From NCBI GenBank assembly GCA_023436605.1, contig JAEZIQ010000100.1, positions 1 through 61,018 on the forward strand: 61,018 nucleotides of DNA, in the 5' to 3' direction. Below are positions 26,501-36,627 of this stretch, one piece after another (position 1 is the first letter of the stretch; each line of letters opens with the position of its first letter). Both the position numbers and the translations under genes were made by a program. The DNA comes from Actinomycetes bacterium. Lineage in GTDB: Bacteria; Actinomycetota; Thermoleophilia; Solirubrobacterales; 70-9. Under the pieces are notes generated by a model. The model did no database searches and was not told where the DNA came from. It worked only from the letters and a program-made list of their open reading frames with translations.

Positions 26501-26966
26501 CGACGGTCCGGACGGCAAGCCGCTCGGGTTCCTGCGGCTGGTGCCCGTCTTCGGTGAGGATCCGGGCTGGTCGCTCGACCTGATGCAGCGCGACCCCGAT
26601 GCCCCGAACGGCATAACCGAGTACCTGATCGCCAACTCCGCCCTGACCCTCGGGCAGCAGGGTTTCCGCCGGCTCTCGATGAACTTCGCCGCCTGGGGCC
26701 GGCTCTTCGACGACGAGCGGCGGCTCACCTTCGGCCAGCGCCAGCTCAAGAAGCTGGCCGAGATCCTCAACCCCTTCTTCCAGATCAAGTCACTTCGCGA
26801 TTTCAACGCCAAGTTCGACCCCGACTGGTGGCCCCGTTCGATCGTGCTCGAAGACGCCGAGTCGGCCCCCAAGGTGGCACTGCTCTACGCCACCACCGAG
26901 GGCTTCCTCAAGATCCCGGTGATCGGCAAGAAGCTGGTCCCACCGCTCCGGGCCGAATCCGACTGA
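23565..26966 (+). CDS. Lysyl-tRNA synthetase fused to MprF-type phosphatidylglycerol lysyltransferase
   Basis: The 1133-residue protein joins two enzymes. Residues 1 to about 505 are a class II lysyl-tRNA synthetase: OB-fold anticodon domain, motif 2 (FEIGRVFRNEGLDTRHNPEFT) and motif 3 (GLGIGLDRLIMLI). After a linker, residues about 570-785 hold six or so membrane helices, and about 790-1120 match the DUF2156 aminoacyl-phosphatidylglycerol synthase domain (e.g. GDAMIAFTYISGYALVAADPIG). The enzyme should charge tRNA-Lys and transfer lysine to membrane phosphatidylglycerol, lowering surface charge. Mycobacterial LysX has the reverse order (MprF part first). Whether this is the only LysRS of the cell cannot be told here. 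Confidence 0.9.
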   Translation: MNEGADEPRTPVKKSFVELEREHRLGKLDDLRERGITPYPASFDRDHTVAEVRDEFGSIAAGEVNPAKVAIAGRLMLIRDHGGIIFASLRDQTGTVQVSFEKDRIDEQGFRDALSLDRGDWVGIKGSPMGAKSGELTVTADSLVMLSKSLRALPDKHRGLTDTDTRLRERYLDLIANPEIRPVFDIRSKVIASVRNTLIDRGFTEVETPVLAAQAGGAAARPFITHHNALDIDMYLRIALELPLKRLVVGGFERVFEIGRVFRNEGLDTRHNPEFTLLEAYQALGDYHDMMDLVEAICSNAALEAIGRTEVEVDGQKVDLKAPWKRITMADLIKEVTGETMHPSMPVEEARAICDRHEVEYEDFWGSGRLMAEVADECCEHTMIQPTIVCDYPQEVSPLAKVHRDDPYLTERFEVVVAGRELANAYSELNDPVDQKARFEEEAKAKEQGDDEAESVDDDYIRALEYGLPPTGGLGIGLDRLIMLISEQQAIRDVLLFPAMRPEEGQGATRLTGQTLPTAAEMALRSATAPVDPAATDSAAQADDAAAEVPGIAKVGPATLSGTPATFEPVRPRPNLLARKVLGWMTALAGIAFLLAAVPVLSSSLGLGRLIDSVSSEVSGHVVAVVIGLVLLVIANQLRHGKRRAWLVAILLFGIAAVAHTLKGPDPIVVIYSLVMLALLAWYRDSFGGRPDPATLLDALRFVPLYLLAIFVFSFGTMLLEQNHIRETLTFGGMLETTVVGLAGFDGPYTYQGRFFADFFPAALFALGIAGLALFALLIFRAVALKAEPSNADRERASDLVHKYGSGTLDYFALRSDKSYFFTHRGDAMIAFTYISGYALVAADPIGAPGSKDRILDQFIAFCRDRNWKVAFLAAREADLDLYAARGFRSVYLGDEAIIPCDRFTLEGSKMKSVRSTVRKVDKHATFRMIRESEASPELCAQLNQIRERWRDGADERGFTMDLGTDVEGENPDFLLAIADGPDGKPLGFLRLVPVFGEDPGWSLDLMQRDPDAPNGITEYLIANSALTLGQQGFRRLSMNFAAWGRLFDDERRLTFGQRQLKKLAEILNPFFQIKSLRDFNAKFDPDWWPRSIVLEDAESAPKVALLYATTEGFLKIPVIGKKLVPPLRAESD

Positions 26967-27043
26967 CTCCCGGCAATGCCGGCAGGAGCCCTTGCCATCG
27001 GTTTGCCCCGCGGTTAGTTTGGAGGCAACGCTGGAGGTGGAGG

Positions 27044-28381
27044 ATGGACTGGCAGGTCATCAACGCAGCGCGATCCGGGAAGTACCTGACGCTTGTCGCG
27101 GTTCTAATGACCCTGGCGGCGGTGGCGGCCGGGGCCGGCCTGGCCCGCGGGGACGGGAAGCCGGACCGGTCCTACGGGGTCAAAGGTGTGGCTTCCGTCG
27201 ACGCCGACCCGCTTTCGATCGACTCTCCCTCCGACGCGGCACGCGACGATCAGGGCCGGATCGTGCTCGGCGGGACCACCTATAACGGACCCGGGGGCAA
27301 CCAGGCCTGGTTTGCCCGCCTGAACCGGGACGGCAGTATCGACCCCACCTTCGGCACTGCCGGAGTGGCACTTTTCAGTCTTCCGGGAAGCCAGTTCGTC
27401 TCCACCGTCACCATCGATCCCGAAGGCCGGATCGTCGCCGCGGGAAACTGGGACATGCCGATGAACCGGGACATGTGGGTGCTCCGCCTGAATGAGGACG
27501 GCACACCCGACCTCGGCTTCGGAATCGGCGGTGGTTCGAACTACGACTCGGGTCAGGACTTCGACCTCGGCTTCGGTGTGGCGGTCGCCGGGGACGGGCT
27601 CATCTACCTGGCTGGTTCAACCGGCGACGGCACAAACGACCGGGCCACCATTGTGCGTTACACCCCGGACGGAAACCCCGACCCGACCTGGGGCGTCGGC
27701 GGAGCGGTTCAGCTCGACGTCGGTGGAATTTCGGCCCGGGCCGAGGCGATCAGACTCGATCGACGGGGCCGGGTCGTGCTCGGCGGTTACCGGCAGAACG
27801 CCGACGAGAGCTCGGACTTCCTCGCAATCAGGCTGACCCGCAAGGGGGCTCTGGACAAGTCGTTCAACGGGCGCGGCTACAGGACGATCAGGTTCGTGCG
27901 GGGCCAGCGCGCCGACGTAATCGACATCGCCGTTGACCGACGTGGGCGTACCCTGCTGGCTGGTGGCGCCGATTTCGCCCCGGATGGCGTGAGCGACGGA
28001 CTGCTCGCCCGCCTCAAACCAAACGGCAATCTGGACCGCCGCTTCGGCAAGGGCGGCAAAGTCGCGCGGAGCATCTTTGGCACCCGGGTCGAGCTGTCAC
28101 GGGTCCGGATCGATCGAGCGGGGCGGATCGTTCTTGCCGGCAGTGCCCAGCGGGCGAACGGAACCCAGAAAGCGCTGCTGCTCCGCCTGCTTTCGAACGG
28201 TCGGCCCGACCGCAGCTTCGCGAAGAAAGGGCAGCTCCAGACCTCCTTCGGGGAGCCGGAAGCGAGCGGGACCACGCTCGTAATCGATGGCAAGGGCAGA
28301 TATCTGCTCGGAGGCCGGGTTTTCGAGACCGGGCTCGCTTACGTCTCCCGCCACTTCGCGAAGTACCCCCGGCGCAAGTAG
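27044..28381 (+). CDS. Secreted delta-60 repeat (DUF5122) beta-propeller protein
   Basis: The 445-residue protein has an N-terminal hydrophobic segment (about 14-34, probably a signal peptide or anchor) followed by about seven copies of the delta-60 repeat, each containing variants of DGRIVLAGS and LNxDGSxDxxFGxxG (for example NRDGSIDPTFGTAG and KPNGNLDRRFGKGG). These repeats fold as a beta-propeller of unknown role on exported proteins. The ATG is chosen for its excellent ribosome site (GGAGGTGGAGG). It lies between the LysRS fusion and the ABC-F gene, with no clear functional tie. Confidence 0.85.
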   Translation: MDWQVINAARSGKYLTLVAVLMTLAAVAAGAGLARGDGKPDRSYGVKGVASVDADPLSIDSPSDAARDDQGRIVLGGTTYNGPGGNQAWFARLNRDGSIDPTFGTAGVALFSLPGSQFVSTVTIDPEGRIVAAGNWDMPMNRDMWVLRLNEDGTPDLGFGIGGGSNYDSGQDFDLGFGVAVAGDGLIYLAGSTGDGTNDRATIVRYTPDGNPDPTWGVGGAVQLDVGGISARAEAIRLDRRGRVVLGGYRQNADESSDFLAIRLTRKGALDKSFNGRGYRTIRFVRGQRADVIDIAVDRRGRTLLAGGADFAPDGVSDGLLARLKPNGNLDRRFGKGGKVARSIFGTRVELSRVRIDRAGRIVLAGSAQRANGTQKALLLRLLSNGRPDRSFAKKGQLQTSFGEPEASGTTLVIDGKGRYLLGGRVFETGLAYVSRHFAKYPRRK

Positions 28382-28412
28382 GAGATGAGGCCGCCCCGGT
28401 AGGGTCATCTCC

Positions 28413-30062
<1,650 letters not shown>

Positions 30063-30073
30063 GGGCACCGAGC

Positions 30074-30108
30074 TACGAGAAGTCAGTGATTATCCCTGAC
30101 TTCTCGTA
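30074..30108. terminator. Perfect 13-bp hairpin between convergent genes
   Basis: TACGAGAAGTCAG (30074-30086) pairs with CTGACTTCTCGTA (30096-30108) around a 9-nt loop. The stem extends after one mismatch by GAG/CTC (30070-30072 and 30110-30112). It lies 12 bases after the ettA stop codon and faces the acyltransferase gene end. Confidence 0.7.
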
Positions 30109-30144
30109 TCTCACCCGCGCGGCCAGATGCTAGGGGCCGGCAAC

Positions 30145-30161
30145 CCACCCTCAGCGGGTGG
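30145..30161. terminator. Short hairpin in convergent intergenic region
   Basis: CCACCC (30145-30150) pairs with GGGTGG (30156-30161) around TCAGC. The rest of 30109-30296 shows several short GC-rich inverted repeats and no credible gene. It may help end the minus-strand acyltransferase transcript. Confidence 0.3.
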
Positions 30162-30296
30162 ATGCCAGGGGCCTCCAGCTGTTCGCTGGCAAGGAGGCAG
30201 GCCGGGAAATGGCCGCGATAGTACGTGGTACGTGAGCTGCCGTTTTCCGGCCGACGACGCAGCCAGCGGACGGCTGGTGGTTCCTGGCGCCGCCCG

Positions 30297-32297
30297 CTAC
30301 TTGACGAGACAGCCGGATTGGTTCCAGAAACTGGACCAGATTCCGAAGGATTTGGGGATCGCGTTGGCGATCGCCTGGGCCCGGACCTTGTAGCCCTCCG
30401 AGGTGAAGTGGATGCCGTCGTCGATGAACCACTCGTCCTTGACCCGGCTCGCCCAGTCGTAGATCCGCATGTTCGGGTAGTCCTCGCAGGCGTTCAGCAG
30501 TTCGTCGTCCCAGGCCTGCATGTTCTCTTCCGAGTAGGCGGGATTGCCCGGGTTCAGGGTCCGGACGTTGATCCAGAGGACCGGGTTGCCGTCGGCCACC
30601 GCCATCAGGTTGTCGATCCGCTCCCGCATCCCGACCGTCGAGCCGACCGCGACGTTGGCGGTGTCGTTGGTGCCCATCGCGTAGATCCAGCAGCCGTCGA
30701 ACCCCGTGTCGGCGATCGCCTGGGCCGCTTCGACCGCGTTCGGTTGCCCCTCCACCCGCTCCTCGGATGAGCGGGCCCCGGAGATGTCGATGTTGCGTTC
30801 GTACACGCCAACCGCTTCAAGCCTTGCGTCGAGCTGATCGTTCGGGTCGGGCAGGTAGTCGGGGGAAGTCAGTCCGACCGAGGTTGAGTCGCCAATGTAG
30901 GCAACCGAGTCGCAGAGGCTCTTGGGGAACTCGTCGCGTTCTTCCGGACTGATCGAGGTCGTGGCGACCGGAGCGGCGGTGGCGATCTGCTCGACTTCGG
31001 CCTGTCCGTCTCCGCCCTGGGAGACGATCGGGGCGATCGGTTTGGAAGGCGCAACACCGACCAGGGCCAGCAGAAGAATCAGGACGAGGGTGCCTGCGAC
31101 GACGGTCAGGCCCTTGCCCTCCGGGCCGAACCGTTTCCAGTTGAACTCTCCCGCCCTGAAGCGTTTCCAGAGTCGGCCGACCGCACCCTTGCGGATCGGA
31201 TCCTCGATGAACTTCCAGGAGAGCGCGGCAACCGCGAAGGTCGCCCCGACCTGGAGCACCGAGCGGACCAGGCTGAACCCGTGGGCGTCCGATGGCGTGG
31301 TGAGGGCGATGATCGGCAGCTGCCAGAGATAGATCGCGTAGGAACGAACCCCGATCCAGCGGAGCGGCCGGCAACCGATGATCGGTCCGAGCCGGGTCGC
31401 GGGATGGGCGAGCACGGCGACCAGCAAGGTGGTTGCGAGCGCCAGCAGCACCATGCCGCCCCGGTAGAGGAAGGGCGAAAACTCGGTGGTCTGCCAGATC
31501 AGCAGGAAGATCACGAGCAGCGCGCCGACCCCGAGCAGGTCCATGTTGCGGCGGGCCTTGAAGGGAAGGTTCCGGTCGAGGCGTCGGCTCGGCCAGACCA
31601 TCGCCAGGGCTGCGCCGAAGAGCAGGGCGAAGGCGCGGGTGTCGGTGCCGAGATAGACCCGGTTGGTGTCGAAGCCGGGGGTGTACAGCACCGCCATCTC
31701 GATCGCCGAGATGGCGGCGAGCACGAGGGTGAGGATCGCGAGGTTGGGGCGGATCCGATCGCGGCGGGCCTGGCGGCCGTGATCCCGGGCGGGCGAGACT
31801 TTCAGTAAGAGCAGCAGCAGCCAGGGCCAGATGATGTAGAACTGCTCCTCGACCGCCAGTGACCAGAGGTGGCTGAGCGGCGAGGGGGCACCGAAGCGGT
31901 CGAAATAGGACATGTCCTGGCCGATCGCCCACCAGTTCTCAACGAAGAAGATCGCCGAGATCGTCTCGCCGCGCAGGGTGGAGAGCAGGTCCGGCTCTCC
32001 GATCCAGACCCAGAGCAGGACAACCGCCAGCATCGTCAGGAGAGCTGGCAGCAGACGTCGGGCCCGGGCCAGCCAGAAGTTCTTGAGACTGAGTTTCCGG
32101 GTGACCCACCCCTCGAGCAGGATGTCGGTGATCAGGTAACCGGAGAGGGTGAAGAAGACGCCGACCCCCAGCAGACCCCCCGGGGCGAACCCGACTTCGA
32201 GGTGGTAGGCGATGACAGCCATGACTGCGATGGCACGCAGACCGTCCAGCCCGGGCATGTACCGCTGCCCGGATCGCCTTTCTACTGGTTCCGGCAT
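30297..32297 (-). CDS. Acyltransferase-3 (OafA/YrhL) with C-terminal SGNH domain
   Basis: The 666-residue protein has about ten membrane helices (residues about 15-385) of the acyltransferase-3 family, starting with the YMPGLDGLRAIAVMAVIAYH signature. One further helix (about 405-425) precedes an extracytoplasmic SGNH-hydrolase domain with the nucleophile block YIGDSTSVG, an asparagine block AMGTNDTAN and a terminal DDGIHFTSEGY (Asp/His). Such fusions O-acetylate or otherwise acylate cell-surface glycans, passing the acyl group across the membrane to the SGNH domain. TAGATT (32307-32312) lies 9 nt before the ATG. It is a single gene; the glycan target is unknown. Confidence 0.92.
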   Translation of the reverse strand: MPEPVERRSGQRYMPGLDGLRAIAVMAVIAYHLEVGFAPGGLLGVGVFFTLSGYLITDILLEGWVTRKLSLKNFWLARARRLLPALLTMLAVVLLWVWIGEPDLLSTLRGETISAIFFVENWWAIGQDMSYFDRFGAPSPLSHLWSLAVEEQFYIIWPWLLLLLLKVSPARDHGRQARRDRIRPNLAILTLVLAAISAIEMAVLYTPGFDTNRVYLGTDTRAFALLFGAALAMVWPSRRLDRNLPFKARRNMDLLGVGALLVIFLLIWQTTEFSPFLYRGGMVLLALATTLLVAVLAHPATRLGPIIGCRPLRWIGVRSYAIYLWQLPIIALTTPSDAHGFSLVRSVLQVGATFAVAALSWKFIEDPIRKGAVGRLWKRFRAGEFNWKRFGPEGKGLTVVAGTLVLILLLALVGVAPSKPIAPIVSQGGDGQAEVEQIATAAPVATTSISPEERDEFPKSLCDSVAYIGDSTSVGLTSPDYLPDPNDQLDARLEAVGVYERNIDISGARSSEERVEGQPNAVEAAQAIADTGFDGCWIYAMGTNDTANVAVGSTVGMRERIDNLMAVADGNPVLWINVRTLNPGNPAYSEENMQAWDDELLNACEDYPNMRIYDWASRVKDEWFIDDGIHFTSEGYKVRAQAIANAIPKSFGIWSSFWNQSGCLVK

Positions 32298-32346
32298 GAC
32301 CCCGGAAATCTACCCGCCAGCATCAGTCGCCAACTCTGCGGCCGGA

Positions 32347-33573
32347 TCATGCCTTGGACGAACCCACTGCGTGAACCTCGGAGTCGGGCGAAACTTCAAG
32401 CTCGTCCGGAGTGGGTCGGTGCTGGGGACGAAAGTATTCATGGGCGATCACGCCGATCAGGACGAGCAGCAGGAGTCCGGCGGTGGCCAGGGCCGGAAGC
32501 TGGGCCAGCCAGGCGAACACTCCGACCGCAACACAGGCCACGGCTCCCAGCACGCGCCTCCAGGCCAGACCGCCCGTCAGCTTCCAGCGAATCAGAGCGA
32601 AGGGGAGCAGGTAGAGGACCGGTCCGGCGGCCACGGCAACGAGCTCGGCCGGCGGCAGGACTTCCGTCGGGTGCTCCAGCACTATTTCGTCGCCGACCGC
32701 GCAAAGCAGGATTCCCGCGATGATCGGGATGTGGCCGTAGGTGAAGATGTCACGACCCAGAGTCGTGCGGTTCTCGGCTTCGCCCAGCACCTGCTTGAGG
32801 ATTCCCGCCATGTAGTTGAAATAGAGCCACCAGAGGCAGACGGTGCTCAGGAAAGCGGCAAGTAGTGCGACCGCAACAGTTGGTTCGAAGTCCATGGTCG
32901 CGGCGTTGGCCCCGGTGATAATGATCGTCTCGCCGAGCGCGATGATCGTGAAGAGCTGGAAACGTTCCGAAAAGTGCCCACTTTCGACGTCCCAGGAGTT
33001 CATGTCCACGCCCTTCATCCAAGGGACCCAGTACGTAGTGAGCGGACCCAAGTACTCGATCGCCAAGGCGAGCAGCCAGAGGAAAATCCGGGTTTCACCT
33101 TCGGCCAGGCCGCCCGCGATCCAGAAAGGAGCAGCGAGGCAGAACCAGGTGAGGATACGGGCAGCGCGGCTTCGTTCCACCGAGCCCTGGCCGGCAGCGG
33201 CGAAGACCAGGAAGGTCTGACGCACGATCTGGATGAACACGTATGAGCCGGCGAAAAGCAGGCCCTTCCCTCCGAACGCTCCCGGAATCGCCACCGCCAT
33301 CAGGAGGCTGGCCATCATGACTACCAGGAGCAGGAACCGGACCGGCATCTGTTCGGGATCAAGCTCGTTCGTCGCCCAGGTCGTGTACTGCCAGGACCAC
33401 CACACGACCAGCAGGACCATCCCCGACTCGAGCGCACCCTTCCAGCCGAGGTGTTCGAGCAGCAGATGCGACACCTGGGTCACGGCGAAAACGAAGACCA
33501 GATCGAAGAAGAGCTCGAGGTTGGAGACTTCGCTTTGCCCGGCTCCGCCGCGGCGATTTGAGTCAGTCCTCAT
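32347..33573 (-). CDS. Low-temperature-requirement A (LtrA) family membrane protein
   Basis: The 408-residue protein has about 11 membrane helices. The N-terminal SNLELFFDLVFVFAVTQVSHLL, the WWSWQYTTWATNELD segment and FQLFTIIALGETIIITGA are the recognised LtrA landmarks. LtrA was named from Listeria cold growth; its molecular role is unknown. The gene is transcribed toward the acyltransferase gene with 49 bases between, so the two could be co-transcribed. A TACCGA sequence six bases before the ATG is only a partial -10 match. Confidence 0.9.
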   Translation of the reverse strand: MRTDSNRRGGAGQSEVSNLELFFDLVFVFAVTQVSHLLLEHLGWKGALESGMVLLVVWWSWQYTTWATNELDPEQMPVRFLLLVVMMASLLMAVAIPGAFGGKGLLFAGSYVFIQIVRQTFLVFAAAGQGSVERSRAARILTWFCLAAPFWIAGGLAEGETRIFLWLLALAIEYLGPLTTYWVPWMKGVDMNSWDVESGHFSERFQLFTIIALGETIIITGANAATMDFEPTVAVALLAAFLSTVCLWWLYFNYMAGILKQVLGEAENRTTLGRDIFTYGHIPIIAGILLCAVGDEIVLEHPTEVLPPAELVAVAAGPVLYLLPFALIRWKLTGGLAWRRVLGAVACVAVGVFAWLAQLPALATAGLLLLVLIGVIAHEYFRPQHRPTPDELEVSPDSEVHAVGSSKA

Positions 33574-33613
33574 CGGGCCTCGGTACCCGGGGACCAGCCT
33601 TTGAGTCAGCGCA

Positions 33614-34507
33614 TCAGGGTTCGATCACGTTGTTCGGGTCCGGCTGAAGTTCGGGTGGTGCTTCGGAGTAGTCGCGGAAGTGGCCGTCCCGTTCGCTGAT
33701 CACGCTGCCGACCCCGTCACGCTCGGCGTGCTCGATGAACTCGAGGGCCTCGGGGGTGTTGCGCATCAGTCCGTCGAGGATCGGACCGAGCGTCTGGGTC
33801 GAGGCCAGCCCCATGTTCTCGTAGGCCTGGTTGACGACGAGCTTCATCGCCGCAAGCTGGGAGGCCGGAATCGAGGCCAGGTCCCCGGCCAGCTCGGCGA
33901 CCCTCGCCTCCAGGTCGCCAAAGGGGACCGCTTCGTTGATCAGTTCGACCTCGGCAGCCTCCCTGCCGTTGAGCGGCCGCCCGGTGAGCGCGTGGAATTT
34001 CGTCCGGGCGAGACCCAGCCGGTAGATCCACATTCCGGAGAGATAGCTGCCCCACATGCGGCTGTACGGCGTGCCGATCACCGCGTCCTCGCTGGCCACG
34101 ATCAGGTCCGCACAGAGCGCGAAGTCGCTGCCACCGCCGACGCAATACCCGTGGACCTGGGCGATCACCGGCTTCGGTGTCCGCCAGATGCTCATGAACT
34201 TCTGGGTCGGGGAGAGTTCCGGCGCGGTGGCCATGGCGAAGTCCTTGCCCGGATCCCACTCTCCGTCGGTCGCGAGGTACTCGTTCCAGTGTTCGAAGCC
34301 GCCGCCGAAGTCGTAGCCGGCACAGAACGAGCGTCCCGCCCCGCGCAGCACGATCACCTTGACATCCGGATCGCGGGTCGCCTCCCCGACCGCCGCCTCG
34401 ACCTCGTCCGGCATCGGCGGCACGATCGTGTTCAGGCGCCCGGGGCGGTTCAGGGTGATCGTCGCGATCGGACCTTCGGTCGAGTACAGGATCGTCTCGA
34501 AGCTCAC
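33614..34507 (-). CDS. Enoyl-CoA hydratase/isomerase (crotonase) family protein
   Basis: The 297-residue crotonase-fold protein has the CoA-binding oxyanion segments VIVLRGAGRSFCAGYDF and VHGYCVGGGSDFALCADLIVA. It hydrates or isomerises enoyl-CoA thioesters, as in fatty acid breakdown. The usual first catalytic Glu of the hydratase site is not evident (the region reads CVGGGSDF), so isomerase or other crotonase chemistry is possible. GTG is chosen as start because TAGGCT (34515-34520) ends exactly seven bases upstream. It is divergent from the saccharopine-dehydrogenase-like gene. Confidence 0.9.
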   Translation of the reverse strand: MSFETILYSTEGPIATITLNRPGRLNTIVPPMPDEVEAAVGEATRDPDVKVIVLRGAGRSFCAGYDFGGGFEHWNEYLATDGEWDPGKDFAMATAPELSPTQKFMSIWRTPKPVIAQVHGYCVGGGSDFALCADLIVASEDAVIGTPYSRMWGSYLSGMWIYRLGLARTKFHALTGRPLNGREAAEVELINEAVPFGDLEARVAELAGDLASIPASQLAAMKLVVNQAYENMGLASTQTLGPILDGLMRNTPEALEFIEHAERDGVGSVISERDGHFRDYSEAPPELQPDPNNVIEP

Positions 34508-34565
34508 GCGCCGGAGCCTATGTCGAGGACCGGTGAAGTTCCAGTCCGGATGCAAGAATTGGGAC
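34508..34565. promoter_or_regulatory. Divergent start-proximal promoters
   Basis: Minus strand: TAGGCT (34515-34520), 7 nt from the crotonase GTG. Plus strand: AAGAAT (34554-34559), 6 nt from the next ATG, is a weaker match that keeps only the A2 and T6 positions. Confidence 0.45.
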
Positions 34566-35702
34566 ATGACGAGCGAAGCTGGACCGATCACCGTTTATGG
34601 CACCACCGGCTACACGGGCCGGCTCATCGCCGCCGAACTCGCCGAACGTGACGTCCCGTTCATCGTCGCCGGGCGAAACCAGGAGAAGCTCGAGGCGCTG
34701 GCCGAATCGTTCGACCCGGGCATCACCCCCGAAGCCCGGGCCATCCCCAACACGGATACGAAGGCCCTGCGTGACCTCTTCTCTCGCAGCTCGGCGGTGA
34801 TCGCCTGCGCCGGGCCGTTCTCACTCCACGGCGAACCGATCCTGGCGGCGGCCGTGGATGCCGGCACGCCCTATCTGGACACGACCGGGGAACAGGACTT
34901 CATCCGCAAGGCATTCGACCATTACGGACCGAAGGCGGCCCGGGCTGGATCCCAGGTCATTCCGGCAATGGGCTTCGATTACGTGCCCGGCGACATGCTG
35001 GCGGCACTGACCGCCGCGGCTCTCGGCGAGGGAGAGCCGGTCGACAAGGTCAGGCTCGGCTACCACGCCCCCTTCCAGCCGAGTCAGGGGACGATGCGTT
35101 CCGGGATCGAGATGATCAAGGGGGGTGACGTCGAATGGCGCGAGCGGGCCCTCCGTCCGGCGTCTCAGGCAGTGGCCCGTCCCGACTTCGAGTTCGGCGG
35201 CCGGCTCGGTTCGGACCTGGGGGTCCAGAAGATGATGCATTACCCCTCGGGAGAACACATCACCGTGCCCACCCACCTCTCGCCGCGCACCGTCGAGACC
35301 GGACTGACCGTTGCCTCGTTTGCTCCGAATGAACTCAGCCAAAAGGTGATGCCGGCCTTCAGTCGTGGCCTCGGACTAGCGATGAGGACTCCGCTTCGGA
35401 AACTGATGTCAAAGGCGATCTCGGCCTTGCCCGAAGGAGCCGACGCGGACGCCCGCACCGCAGCTAACTTCGTGATCGCCTGTGAGGTTTCCTCGGCCCG
35501 TGAGACGGCCCGGGGCACGCTGACGGGCACCGACGTTTACGGCCTGACCGCCGGCCTGATCGTCGAAGGAGCGGTTCGCGCGTCCCGAGGCGAAGCTCGC
35601 GGCACCGGAGCGTTGGCTCCTGCCACCGCCTTCGATCCGGCTGATTTCCTTTCCGGGTTCGAGCGTTTCAAACTCGAATGGGAAGTCAGCCCCACTCGCT
35701 AA
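34566..35702 (+). CDS. Saccharopine-dehydrogenase-like / trans-acting enoyl reductase family oxidoreductase
   Basis: The 378-residue protein opens with an NAD(P)-binding Rossmann motif, VYGTTGYTGRLIA, the signature of the saccharopine-dehydrogenase-like group that includes mycobacterial trans-acting enoyl reductases of phthiocerol lipids. IACAGPFSLHGEPILAAAVDAGTPYLDTTGE is the typical second segment. It probably reduces a lipid or polyketide intermediate. The divergent crotonase gene and the downstream alpha/beta hydrolase fit a lipid-related neighbourhood. The next gene starts 10 bases after its end, and its TAACCT box overlaps this stop codon. Confidence 0.82.
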   Translation: MTSEAGPITVYGTTGYTGRLIAAELAERDVPFIVAGRNQEKLEALAESFDPGITPEARAIPNTDTKALRDLFSRSSAVIACAGPFSLHGEPILAAAVDAGTPYLDTTGEQDFIRKAFDHYGPKAARAGSQVIPAMGFDYVPGDMLAALTAAALGEGEPVDKVRLGYHAPFQPSQGTMRSGIEMIKGGDVEWRERALRPASQAVARPDFEFGGRLGSDLGVQKMMHYPSGEHITVPTHLSPRTVETGLTVASFAPNELSQKVMPAFSRGLGLAMRTPLRKLMSKAISALPEGADADARTAANFVIACEVSSARETARGTLTGTDVYGLTAGLIVEGAVRASRGEARGTGALAPATAFDPADFLSGFERFKLEWEVSPTR

Positions 35703-35712
35703 CCTGAGTCTG

Positions 35713-36627
35713 GTGACCGGGAACTTCGAAGCCCGTCAGGTCGACCTCCACGGCAATCGCGCCATCTACCGGATCACCGGAGAGGGTCCGCCCGTCGTGC
35801 TCATCCACGGAATGATCAACTCGTCCCGGCACTGGACCAAGGTCGCCGACCGGCTGGCCTCCGACTACACGGTGATCGCACCCGACCTGATCGGGCACGG
35901 CGAAGCTTCCACGCCCCGGGGCGACTACTCCCTGGGAGCCCACGCGGCGAGCATCCGGGACCTCTTGACCACGATCGGGGTCGAACGGGCGACGATCGCC
36001 GGGCACTCGCTCGGGGGCGGGGTCGCAATGCAGTTCTTCTACCAGTTCCCCCAGCGCACCGAACGGCTGATCCTGATCTCCAGTGGAGGGCTCGGGCGGG
36101 AAGTCAGCCCGCTGCTGCGGGGCGCCGCCCTCCCCGGCGCCGGGATCGGCCTTTCCCTCGCCGCCAATCGGGCCGTGATCGGCGCACTCGGCGTCGCTTC
36201 CTGGCTGCTCCAGAAAGCGGGCAGCAATCTCGGACGGCAGACCGAAGCGATCGCCCGTGCCCTGAGACCGCTCTCCTCGCCGGGCGCCCGTCGGGCCTTT
36301 CTCGAGACCCTGCGATCGGTGATCGACATCCGCGGTCAGAAGGTGAGCGCCATCGACCGGCTCCACCTGCTGGAGTCGATGCCCACCCTGATCGTCTGGG
36401 GCGAACGCGACAACACGATTCCGCCCGGGCATGGAGTCGATTCGCACCGGGCAATTCCCGGCAGCCGGTTCGAAACCCTGCCGCGGGCCGCCCACTTCCC
36501 CAATCTCGAGGACCCGGACGGACTGGCCGAAGTCATCGCCGGGTTCCTGGCCAGCACGGAACCGTCGGTCGTGTCCGATGACGAGTGGGGATTGCTGGTC
36601 GAGCGCGACGGCCGGAAGTCTCGATGA
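35713..36627 (+). CDS. Alpha/beta hydrolase
   Basis: The 304-residue serine hydrolase has HG (residues 32-33) in the oxyanion loop, the nucleophile Ser99 in AGHSLGGG, an acid in WGERDNTIP and the terminal histidine in PRAAHFP. It lacks a signal peptide, so it is cytoplasmic. Substrate is unknown; esterase, lactonase or C-C hydrolase activities all occur in this family. GTG is the start, seven bases after TAACCT (35700-35705). Its stop overlaps the next ATG (ATGA), so it is translationally coupled to the ThpR-like gene. Confidence 0.88.
   Translation: MTGNFEARQVDLHGNRAIYRITGEGPPVVLIHGMINSSRHWTKVADRLASDYTVIAPDLIGHGEASTPRGDYSLGAHAASIRDLLTTIGVERATIAGHSLGGGVAMQFFYQFPQRTERLILISSGGLGREVSPLLRGAALPGAGIGLSLAANRAVIGALGVASWLLQKAGSNLGRQTEAIARALRPLSSPGARRAFLETLRSVIDIRGQKVSAIDRLHLLESMPTLIVWGERDNTIPPGHGVDSHRAIPGSRFETLPRAAHFPNLEDPDGLAEVIAGFLASTEPSVVSDDEWGLLVERDGRKSR

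Noticed and set aside
30127..30393. Small plus-strand frame after ettA
   Set aside because: It overlaps the end of the acyltransferase gene and intergenic hairpins, with no ribosome site or recognisable product.
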